DNA from: Macrobrachium rosenbergii
Taxonomy: Eukaryota; Arthropoda; Malacostraca; Decapoda; Palaemonidae
Direction of reading: 5' to 3'
DNA length: 64,000 nucleotides
NCBI RefSeq assembly: GCF_040412425.1
Contig: NC_089744.1
Location: 37,694,099 to 37,758,098 of the forward strand
The notes under the pieces are model-generated. The model did no database searches. It was given only the letters and a program-made list of their open reading frames with translations, and was not told the origin of the DNA. A program made the translations under genes and the position numbers. This document shows, piece after piece, positions 55,461 through 64,000 of this stretch (positions are counted from its first letter, which is position 1; each line of letters starts with the position of its first letter).

Positions 55461-55714
55461 GGAACCACTCCTTTCAAGGCCAGAACAGAACTACTAGAGT
55501 CACTGAAGAACTTGTTTAACACTTCCCTGACCATGCTGAATGGTGGGAAGGGAACTTGTTTAACACTTCCCTTACCATGCTGAATGGCGGGAAGGAATAC
55601 CTTCATGTCTTCCCACCATTCAGCATGGTCAGGGAAGTGTAAACAAGTTCTTAACTCACCACAATTCTCCAATGACCCTAGTGGCTCTGTTCTGGCCTCG
55701 AAAGGAGTGGTTCC
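55461..55714. repeat. Fold-back inverted duplication inside DIRS E (P2)
   Basis: Left arm 55461-55594 is the reverse complement of right arm 55609-55714, with a 14-base loop. Outer ends are GGAACCACTCCTTTC and GAAAGGAGTGGTTCC. The left arm has an extra tandem copy of about 44 bp (AACTTGTTTAACACTTCCCT twice). The right arm carries the authentic coding sequence. Arms differ by several substitutions. Confidence 0.88.
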
Positions 55715-56790
55715 CAGACCTCCTAAGGCTTCTAGTGGGCTTTCCCAGACTCCTGCCACAGAGACCAAGTCTGTTCAAACAGCCACATTTCCGACAATTT
55801 CACCGAGGCCTGTCCACTCTTACTCTGACAGGGTTCAGACTGTCATCAGTCTCGTTAGAATGAAGGGGCTTTCAAGACCAGCTGCAGAGGCTCTTGTGAA
55901 ATGTAGACGCCAGTCGTCTTCTAGAGTACCAAGCTAAGTACGCAGTCTTCCACAGCTGGTTTAGAAGACATAACATCCCTTCTACTCCAACCTCTGTGAT
56001 GCAGGTCTTGGGTTTTCTGCTATTTTTAAGGACTTCCAGAGATTTGTCTTCGTTGACCATCAAGGGATACAGAGCCATGTTGGGGTCTGTTTTTTGACGC
56101 AGAAGCCTAGATCTGGGATCTAATCAGGACATCAGCAATTTGGTTAAGTCCTTTGACTACTAAAGAAAGCAAGACAAACTCGGTCACCTGGAATTTGGAT
56201 GTTGTCCACAAGTGGCTTTCGGGGCCTCCCTTTGAGCCCCCTTGCACGATTTCTTTAAGAGATTTAACAAGGAAATTTCTCTTTCTTGTTGCTTTGGCCA
56301 AAAGAGTCAGCTATCGATAAGAGAGTCAGATTTTCCCAGGGAGACACAGTCTGCCCTTTTATGTTGGGGTTTTTGGCCAAGAATGAGCCTCCTAAGCCTT
56401 GGCCCCATTCTTTCATCATCAAAAATTTGAGGGAAATTCTTGGACCAGAAGAAGAGGAGAGATCTCTTTGCCCTGTAAGGGCATTTAGGTATTACCTGAA
56501 TAGGACTGAGGAGATCAGAGGTCCCTCTAGTAACCTCTGGTGTTCTGTAAAGAATCTTTCCAGACCACTTTCCAAGAATGCAATGTCATTCTTTTTATGA
56601 GACATATTTTGGAGTCACACTCTAGAAAGTGGAAGGACCTGTTACCTGTTTTTAAAGTTAAAGCCCATGAAATTAGAGCTGTCGCCACCTCATTGGCTTT
56701 TAAACAAAGTATGTCCATATCTGCGATTCTTCAATCAACTTTTTGGAAGTGTAAATCGGTGTTTGTGATTCATTATTTATGAGAAGTGGA
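55650..56790 (+). pseudogene. DIRS E tyrosine recombinase (with overlapping end of RT/RNase H frame)
   Basis: The preceding frame ends L-T-L-T-G-F-R-L-S at 55830-55860 while the recombinase frame runs in another phase with L-V-R-M-K-G-L-S-R. Later motifs are V-L-G-F-L-L-F-L near 56006, W-N-L-D-V-V near 56190, L-C-P-V-R-A-F-R-Y-Y near 56466-56496, K-A-H-E-I-R-A-V-A near 56662-56690 (His-x-x-Arg intact) and F-V-I-H-Y-L near 56763-56780 (probable catalytic Tyr). Several frameshifts separate these pieces. Confidence 0.8.
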
Positions 56791-57376
56791 GACTGTTCAA
56801 GAACTGCAGTACCCTGGGTCAGCTTTCTGTAGCTGGCATGGTGTTAGGAGATGAAGCATAGGAGTTATGATGCTATTCCACCCTTTTTCGCCTTGATATA
56901 GGCTGTCGAGTCATGGGGAGCCTGGGGGCACTATGTACCTCTAGTACCTGCCAGTCTCTTAATGGTTGGGTAGTGGTTTCTAATTTGGTGTAGGTGACAG
57001 CGTTGTATGGTTGTCTTTCATTATGGTACTGCACCCAGGGCAAGGGCACTTTTTCAAAAAGTTTTGCTAGCCATTGGATAACTCCTTGAGCTGCATTATT
57101 TCCACTGATGCTTTGTAGCCATCGGAATACTCCTTCGCTACACTCCCACTGAAGTAGGGACACTCCACGGCTATACTGCCACACCACTATGGGTTAAGAT
57201 GAGCACAACCAGAGGCAGTATCTACCTGCAATAGCTCCCTTACCAGGTAAGGTTACAGCGAGCATTTTATTTTAATGCTAGCTATCTTTTATCTTTTTCA
57301 AAATTCTTTATCTCGTTGAATTTTTGGGAACAGAATATGTCCATGCATCTCGCCTCCTGTCAATATGGGATTCAAC

Positions 57377-57465
57377 TATGTAATTACTTGCTAAGTTACT
57401 TATATAAAAATGACATTTTTATAATAAAATAAAGTTTTATATATACTTACCAAGTAATTACAGAA
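57377..57465. repeat. ICR of DIRS E
   Basis: CTATGTAATTACTTGCTAAG and ATATATACTTACCAAGTAAT lie back to back, the complements of the left and right outer ends of E, as in D. Confidence 0.85.
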
Positions 57466-57690
57466 TGGGAGCCCTCCCTCCTCCCCTCTCATGGACATAG
57501 GACACAACAAATTGAGCTCTTCTGCTGTGTTGTACCTATTCTTCCCCAAAAGTGGGTGGGGCTAGTCACCAAACCAAAACAATGGAGGCACTATTGCGAA
57601 TTTCAAAATTTAAGCTGCAGCGATAATTAGATACTGTAGCTATGTATTACTAGGTGAGTATATATTATATTATAAAATGCCATTTTTGCA
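57466..57690 (+). repeat. Right ITR of DIRS E
   Basis: Inverted relative to 51915-52110. The outer end is less conserved (CTATGTATTACTAGGTGAGT). Confidence 0.8.
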
Positions 57691-58688
57691 AATGTAGTAC
57701 AGTATATATTTCATTAAGCATAAATAAGAGATAACTAACAGTCGCTTGTTAGGAACATAACCTAGTATACAAGTGAAGTTGGGATTAAAAGTGAATGAGA
57801 CTTCCCAAGCTCATTAAAGTCACTCGTCACATCTGCTGTACCTGTTTCCTCAACTACACAGCCTCGTTCACCTCAGAAATATTGACTTAGCTAATATTAA
57901 TTTTATTACCGTCGCCATTCCCAGTTTACAATTTGGGTGGGAAGTGATAATTTGTGTGTAGCATTATCACTGAATGATAAATGGTCTCCAAATGTTTTTG
58001 TTATCTTTATAAATGTGCAGTAATTTTCTGTTTTGAAATAAAAGAAAGTAATAAAATATACTGATATGTACTGTATAAACCTGGTTTATGGTAAACCAGG
58101 TATTTCTCTTGCTGCATTTATAATGAAATGTTTAAATCCTGAATTGAAAGTGGTGCGCTTGTAATAGTAAAATGCCTGTTAAAAGTAAACTAAGTTGCAC
58201 TTACTTGTGTATGAAAAAATGAAAAATATGGAAATAAAAGCAATTCATTGTCTTTACTACAGAGAATGGTATCAGGTGCTGCATTTATGGTTTATTTTGG
58301 GATTTTACTGGTACATGAACAAATTGTGAACTTAAAATGATACATCCATAAACATCATGCAACTTAGCTATGAGTGCTGATTGACTGGCAATTATGAGAC
58401 TAGTTAATTTAGTGGGGGAATATTCAGATCCCAAGTCTGTTGGAGGAAAGGTCTATATAGAATAGAGAAACTGTGATAGCTTGACAAATATTCATTCATT
58501 TCTGAAAAAAAATCTCTGAAGTTGGAGGAAGCAAACATGAAGCAGCACATGGTGAGAGACATGTTATTTTTTGGAGGAGTTTGCACAGTCAGAGACTTCG
58601 GTAGAATTGATAAGGCAGGAACTGCAGGAGAAATAGCTGCAGTAACAGGAACAGTCATTATAGGAGGAGTCATGGCAGAAACATCCAT
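57691..58688 (+). other. Probable MINDY intron, nothing recognised
   Basis: No exon-like segment with MINDY similarity was seen between DIRS E and F. Confidence 0.5.
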
Positions 58689-58870
58689 TTTTATAGAAGT
58701 AACTTACCAAGTAATTACATAGCTAATTATTCTGCCTTGTGCAGCAACTTTTTTTGAATTTCACGGTAGCGCTTCTTAATTGTTTTACCTAGGTGACAAC
58801 CCTGCCCTCTACAGGGAACATAGGACCAACACGGCAGCCGGTTGACAGTTCATTTCTGCCGCCATGGTGT
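58689..58870 (+). repeat. Left ITR of DIRS F
   Basis: Landmarks in the same order as D and E: TTACCAAGTAATTACATAGC, TTCACGGTAGCGCTTC, CCTAGGTGACA, and GCCGGTTGACAGTTCATTTC. Confidence 0.8.
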
Positions 58871-58995
58871 AAACATTGTTGCCATTTGCAGCAGTTTTGA
58901 TTGGATTTGCAGTCGTTATTTCCACACTCTTGTTTTGGTTAGCTCAGACTGTAGCTAGTCTTTCATTAGAATTTGGACCAACTTTTCTCATCATT

Positions 58996-61275
58996 ATGTC
59001 AGATTCTAGTAGTTCTAGTGTTCGCTATTGCAGTGGCATAGGCTGTAAGGCTAGGTTACTTAAAGCATACTTTCTCATACAGTCTGCACAATTTGTAGGG
59101 GCAAGTTTGCAGTATAGATAAAACCTGTATTGAAGTACTATGTGGGATAGTAGCCAATGGGAAGTTTTTAACTCGCATTTAGGCAAATTAGAGAAAGATA
59201 GAAAGAGGAAGGCGGTTTATGGAGCCGAGAAATGCTCTCTTAGTTTAGAGGCTACACCTAGGCCTAACTTAGAGGTTAGCCCTGTTATCCCCTTTAGTCT
59301 CCTATTCCTACTTTCTCTCCTAATTCTGGCCCTCCTGCTGTGCATCCTTCGACTCCCTTGCCTGGCTCCTAATACATTGCCATTCTTGACGGTAGAATTG
59401 ATAAGAAAATTAATTTGTTTTGGGGCTGTGACTGAATTGGGGAATTCTGTTCAAGGGATTTTACAAAAACTGTCTTCAGTGAAAGTGCAAAGCGATAGTG
59501 CAGTGCAAGTGGAGGAGGCAGCTGCTCGTCCCATCAGCTCTCCTAGATAGAGATCACTGGCCTGGTCCCCAACATCAGGGAGAAGACACGAAGTCCAAGG
59601 GAGGCCGAGGGGTTTGCCCATGGGTAGTCATCCCCTCAACCACACCTGTTGTATGGGCCCAGGTGTCGGTAGACAACCATTAGGAAGGCTTGTCCTGGAG
59701 TGTGCATGGCTTGTCTTCAAGCTCTTCCGAGGACGGCGGTGCGGACAGGAAGTGCTGTTCATGTTACCTGGACTCTTCCCGTCCTCTCAAGCGCTCTCCA
59801 GCAATCCGCACTCAGAGTTCGGATCTGATGGGAAGCTCAGTGCCTCTTAAGAAGTATACGCATTCTCCTTGCAGTCCCAGGTCTTCATGCAGTTATGTAA
59901 CGAACCCTCACATGTCCACTTCAGTCCATTAGCGCCCTCCTCTGTCCACTTTGGTAGATCTGGAGTCTGTCTCCCCTGTCCACTCATCTTCTGCCTGCAG
60001 GCGTCCACAACTGTCCACATGGGTCTGCCTGGAGGACGGCTCACCTGTCTGCCCAACTTTTGTCCATGAGCATCCACACCTGTCCACGTTGGACCGTCCA
60101 AAGAATGTCTCACCTGTCCGCTTGACTTTTGTCCACAAGTGCTCACACACTGCTCCAAGTGCCCAACTTCCAGACGTTCCAAGTTGCCTTCCGAGCTCCC
60201 GTCGCCAGCTACCGAGCACCTGAAGTTAGCTCCTGAATGCTTGGCAAACACTCCCGGATGCCTATCGGCTTCATCATCGCAGGGACTGCTTTCCCCTTCA
60301 CCTTCTCCCCTCAGACCTTTACCTTTGCCTGCAGACCCTGATGAACTTGCTCTGGCTCCAATTAAATGTCAGTTGGCGCAAATTATCGACCTTTTGAAAG
60401 CTCCTACTGTTCCTAAGGCTGTCCAGGATGACACCCTCTCTCTGATATCTTTGGACAAAGAGATCAAACAAGAATCTGCGGCTCCTTCAGCATTTACTAC
60501 CTTATTGAGGTATTTGTTGGTGAACTTTCCCTCCTTCCTCCCAGCTGCCCCATCTTCACCAACCTCGTCTTTCTTAATGAGGAATCAGTCAGAAATGGAG
60601 GACTGGCTGTCTGCCAAGAGAGACCAGGGAAAAGCATCCTTTGCTTTTCCTCCTAGATTGATCCACAGGAGGTACCAGTATTATGCAACCGGGGAAGCTC
60701 CTTCATTAGGAGTCTCTGCTTCCTCTGGTTTGATAGACTTGTTTTGCCACTTGGCCTTTGCTTCAGCCAAGATTATGTTCTCGTCTGCAGAATTCGACCA
60801 CTTAATCAAGGACATCTTCAGAGGACGGGGATTCTGCTTCATACTGGCGGGGGGTTTTTTCATGCGTGGGCAAAGCCATAAGAGATGGCTTGAGTGAACT
60901 TTTCACCCTTGTTACCCTTGGGTACTTAAGAAACTAGAGCTACGGTGCTCCTTTGCTTTCAAGGGAGTCACTCATTTGCAAAAGTTAGCTTTGATGTTCT
61001 CTCCGCTGGACAAAAATCACCTCTTTCCTCAAGATATGGTGAAGGAGATTGCCCTAGATCTTTAGAAAAAGACACAAAACTTGCTTACTCAGTCATCCAG
61101 ATGCCCCAAGGAATCATCTTCCTCTCTTCAACCAAAAACTCTTTCCTCCCTCCAGCAACGTCCCTTTCATGAAGGAAGGATCAAAACATCTTTCAGGTCC
61201 CACCCATCGGTCCGTTTGGCATCCAGGAACCCCTATGAAGACCTCCAAACCATCCCAGAAGAAGTGAACCAGTAG
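58996..61275 (+). pseudogene. DIRS F ORF1
   Basis: It starts M-S-D-S-S-S-S-S-V-R-Y-C at 58996, with I-G-C-K-A-R-L, equivalent to the Cys-rich start in C. The rest of the motif is disrupted (stop near 59119), and the charged helix continues as K-L-E-K-D-R-K-R-K-A-V. The middle (59930-60230) contains about three copies of a unit of roughly 78 bp with CTGTCCAC. The LAP2alpha-like part at 60560-60830 has E-M-E-D-W-L-S-A-K-R, Y-A-T-G-E-A-P-S-L-G-V-S-A, and a shifted A-D-K. Not functional. Confidence 0.75.
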
Positions 61276-61339
61276 TCCTCCATGTACCAGTAGGAGCCAG
61301 ACTCCTGGGATTTTGGGAGAAGTGGCTAATAAGAGGAGT

Positions 61340-62290
61340 GGAACCTTGAACTCTTAAGGTTTTGAAGGAAGGCTGCATCATTCCTTTTCTGGAGAAACCA
61401 CCTTTGGTCACCTCTCCCATTGAATTGTCAGCCTACTCAGGAGGCTCCAAGAAACATTCTGCCCTACTGAAAGAAATCTCCTCCCTCATTCAGAAAAAAG
61501 CCATAGAGGAGGTTCGAGACACTGACACAGGGATTTTACAAGTGTCTCTTTGTGATTCCCAAAACATTTTGGGGGTGTTGGAGACCAGTCCTTGATTTAA
61601 ATGCCCTCAATCATTTCATGTTGAAGACAAAATTCAAGATGGAGAGAAGTCTGTTGGCCCTTGGTTCCGTTCAACAAAATGACTAGATGGTAACACTAGA
61701 TATGCAGGATGCGTATTTTCATATCCCGATTCATCCAGTGTCTAGAAAATATCTGAGGTTTGTCTTTCAAGGAAAAGTATACCAGTTTTGGGCCCTCTGC
61801 TTTGGCTTTTTGGCAGCCTCTTGGGTATTCTCTTGAGTTCTCGCTCCTCTTTCGAAATGGCTCCATTTAGTAGGAATCAACGTGAATTTCTACCTAGACG
61901 ACTGGCTACTTTGATTCCTGTCAAAAGACAAGTGCATGTAGGACACGCACAAGCCTGTTCTTCTGACCCGGGGCTGGGCCTTCTTTTAAACCTTCAGAAG
62001 TCCCAGTTGACCCCTTCACAAGAAATCCTTTATCTGGGGATGATAATGAACTCTCAAGTTTTTCAGGCTTTTCTGTCACACTAGAGGATTTCCAACTGCC
62101 TTCAAACAGTCCAAAAATTCTTAGCTCTTTCGTCTTTCATGGCTCATCAATGGATGAGCCTATCGGGAACCCTGGCTTCCATAGAAACCTTTGTCAAATT
62201 ACAATTTTACCTGAAGGCCAACTGGAGCAAGAAAACTTAGCCCGACAGCCACGTCTTCCTGATCACCCCAAAAATAAAATCAGACCACAG
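61340..62290 (+). pseudogene. DIRS F reverse transcriptase
   Basis: Motifs are K-K-A-I-E-E-V near 61495-61515, a frameshift near 61575, M-V-T-L-D-M-Q-D-A-Y-F-H-I-P-I-H near 61687-61733, and the active site F-Y-L-D-D-W-L-L near 61889-61912 (intact), then a stop. I-L-Y-L-G-M-I-M-N-S-Q-V-F near 62026-62060 marks the thumb in a shifted frame. Stops and shifts make it inactive. Confidence 0.82.
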
Positions 62291-63090
62291 TGGTGGCTGT
62301 CAGAAAGAAGGCTGTCGGAAGGGAAGTCCCCTCATCCACTGAACTGAGACCTGAACTTTTATTCTGACATGTCGGGATGTGGACTCCAGATCAACAGGTC
62401 TTACACATCATCATAAGAGAACTGATGGCAGTGCATCTAGGTCTTCAGAGTTTTGCTTCCTTAGTCCGCAACAAGACTGTAATGGTTCATGTGGACAACA
62501 CCACAGCCTTAGCCTACATTTGGAAGCAAGGCGAGACCTACTCCTTCTCTCTGTCAAACAGCGAGAGACTTACTGCTGTGGGCAGACCAAAATCAAGTGA
62601 CTGGTCACTCGGTTCATCCAAGGAAGACTAAATGTGATGGCAGATGAGCTGAGCTGTCAAAAGCAAGTCCTTCTGACAGAATGGACCCTAGATCCACTAG
62701 TTTGCGTAGACCTGTGGAAGTTTTGGGGCAAACCAATGATAGACTTGTTCGCCACCTCCAGTAACCATTGTCTTCCTATGTACAGTATTGCTCGCCAGCC
62801 CCAGACCCCCTTGCAGGGGCCGCGGACGCCATGCTGCAAGATTGGTCGAACCTGGAACCTCCTCCCTCTTGCCTGATCAGGGAGGTTTTGAACAAGTTCC
62901 AGATGCACAGCAATACGACCTCGATCCCCATAGCTCCCTTTTGGGTTCTGAGAGTGTGGTTTTCGGACCTTCTTTGTCTGCTGGTAGACTTCCCAAGGAT
63001 GCTTCCTCAAAAGCTGTCTCTTCTCAGACAACCCCACTTCAGAAGACACCACCTAGGGTTGTCCACTCTTGCTCTGACAGGATTCAGACT
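62291..63090 (+). pseudogene. DIRS F RNase H and methyltransferase-like segment
   Basis: RNase H has F-Y-S-D-M-S near 62357 (followed by a deletion), I-I-R-E-L-M-A-V-H-L-G near 62410-62445 and H-V-D-N-T-T-A-L-A-Y near 62489-62518. The next part has M-I-D-L-F-A-T-S-S near 62737-62764 and a C-L-I-R-E-V-L-N-K-F segment near 62868-62900 lacking the Y-A-F-P-P-F block, lost by a short deletion. The frame ends L-A-L-T-G-F-R-L-S. Confidence 0.75.
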
Positions 63091-64000
63091 GTCCGTAAGC
63101 TGTTCACAGTCAAGGGTTTTTCAAGAGGAACTGCAGAAGCAGTTGCTCAGTGCAGAAGATCTTCTAGCCTCGTCTATCAAGGCTAAGTGGTCAGTCTTTT
63201 GACAGTGGTGCCTCAGTCGCAATATCTCATCTTCTGCCACCACTGTAACTCAGATTGCAGACTTTCTCTTCTTCCTAAGGAATAGAAGGAACTTGTCGTC
63301 TTCGAGCATTAAAGACTATAGAGCTATGCTTAGCCCAGTCTTTAAACATAGAGGGTTGGCTCTCTCTTCAAACCCCAATATCAATGACCTTTTGAAGTCT
63401 TTTGAGATGACGAAATATAAAAAGGACAATTTTTCGGTATCCTGAAATCTGGATGTGGTCCTTAAATGGCTGTCTGGCCCATCATATGATCCCCTCAGGA
63501 CTTCTTCCCTTAGGAATTTGACTCGTAAGACTCTCTCCCTCTGTGCATTAGCCACAGCTAAACTCAACAGCGAACTTAAAGCCATTGACAGGAAAGTGGG
63601 CTTCTCTCAAGGGGATGCAGTTTGTTCTTTCACCATAGGCTTTTTAGCAAAGAATGAGGTTATGTCCAAGCCCAGGCCTCATTCTTACATGGTTAAGAAC
63701 TTATCAGATATCCTAGGATAAGAGGAAGAAGAGAGGATCCTGTGTCCAATCAGGTCACTGAAACACTACCTACATAGGACAGAAAAGATTAGGGTTACTT
63801 CTAATAACCTTTGGTGTTCAGTTAAGAACCCGTCTAGCCCTTCAAGAATGCCTTGTCGTTCTTTCTGAAAGATTTAATTAAAGAAACACACTCCTAGATT
63901 CAGGAGGAGTTTTTACTGAACTTTAAAGTAAGAGTACATGACATTAGGTGGTGTTCACTTCTTTGGCGTTCAGACATAACATGCCCCTGTCCACTATTAT
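62990..64000 (+). pseudogene. DIRS F tyrosine recombinase, partial (window edge)
   Basis: It overlaps the previous frame (K-G-F-S-R near 63110-63126). Then come I-A-D-F-L-F-F-L near 63256, W-L-S-G-P-S-Y-D-P-L at 63468-63495, L-A-T-A-K-L-N-S-E-L near 63550-63575 (first catalytic Arg replaced), F-L-A-K-N-E-V, and V-H-D-I-R near 63935-63950. The Tyr motif would be just beyond the end. Confidence 0.78.

Larger units (their letters stand above)
51915..57690 (+). mobile_element. DIRS-like retrotransposon E (complete ends, two fold-back duplications)
   Basis: The left ITR (about 51915-52110) is inverted relative to 57466-57690, sharing TGCAGCAGCTTAAATTTTGA-type sequence and TTTTGGGGAAGAATAGGTAC. 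The ICR is at 57377-57465. ORF1 is interrupted near its start by a palindrome (52362-53116) and resumes at the LAP2alpha-like region. RT has an intact YLDDW. The methyltransferase-like region carries a second fold-back (55461-55714). The recombinase keeps His-x-x-Arg and Tyr. Confidence 0.88.
58689..64000 (+). mobile_element. DIRS-like retrotransposon F (runs off the window)
   Basis: The left ITR starts near 58689 with AAGTAACTTACCAAGTAATT. It has ORF1, RT with an intact YLDDW, RNase H, methyltransferase-like segment and the recombinase up to the His-x-x-Arg motif at the window edge. All frames are broken by stops. The ICR and right ITR would lie within about 1 kb beyond 64000. Confidence 0.88.

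Noticed and set aside
58522..58722. 66-codon frame just upstream of DIRS F
   Set aside because: Gly/Ala/Val-rich but runs into the ITR of F, with no homology or splice context to support it.

Overview
The window is eukaryotic, intron-rich, repeat-dominated DNA, most likely from a decapod crustacean (inference). The reasons are the long (TA)n, (CT)n/(GA)n and (ATT)n microsatellites, several copies of DIRS-like tyrosine-recombinase retrotransposons (known to be common in Decapoda), SINE-like repeats of a type I associate with shrimp and crab genomes, and an animal-type MINDY deubiquitinase gene split by very large introns. No bacterial operons, CRISPR arrays or rRNA genes are seen.

The only host gene I can support is a MINDY-1/2 (FAM63) lysine-48-specific deubiquitinase on the + strand. 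An exon at 33909-34639 carries a long low-complexity N-terminal region and the catalytic Gln/Cys motif. A second exon at 51160-51359 continues the same domain in phase across a 16.5-kb intron. The remaining exons lie outside the window or were not recognised.

Layout: 1-5040, microsatellites, a hAT-type MITE, a 78-bp minisatellite and two copies of a SINE-like repeat. 6538-11096, a decayed Ty3/gypsy-class LTR element with the order gag-protease-integrase-RT (Gmr1-like, as in Ty1/copia), its RNase H deleted and no 5' LTR found. 11547-12380, a Penelope-like RT fragment. 12448-12580, a duplicated double-hairpin repeat. 15600-26760, two DIRS-like elements (A and B), B joined directly onto truncated A. 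28050-33540, DIRS element C on the minus strand. 34814-43740, DIRS element D inside the MINDY intron. D holds a 2.9-kb piggyBac-like element filled with satellite, which in turn holds a 359-bp Ginger-like MITE. 44226-46610, a short non-autonomous DIRS derivative (G). Then come a tRNA-derived SINE, a mariner/pogo-type MITE and the second MINDY exon. 51915-57690 is DIRS element E, and 58689-64000 is DIRS element F, cut by the window end.

The DIRS elements share one plan: inverted terminal repeats, ORF1 (putative zinc-binding N-terminus, then a LAP2alpha-like region), RT with a YLDDW motif, RNase H, a methyltransferase-like segment, and an overlapping out-of-frame tyrosine recombinase. Where visible, an internal complementary region near the 3' end matches the outer ends of both ITRs. 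All copies have frameshifts or stops. The most unusual feature is that two of them (A and E) contain three fold-back inverted duplications, two of which also carry a small tandem duplication near the palindrome centre.
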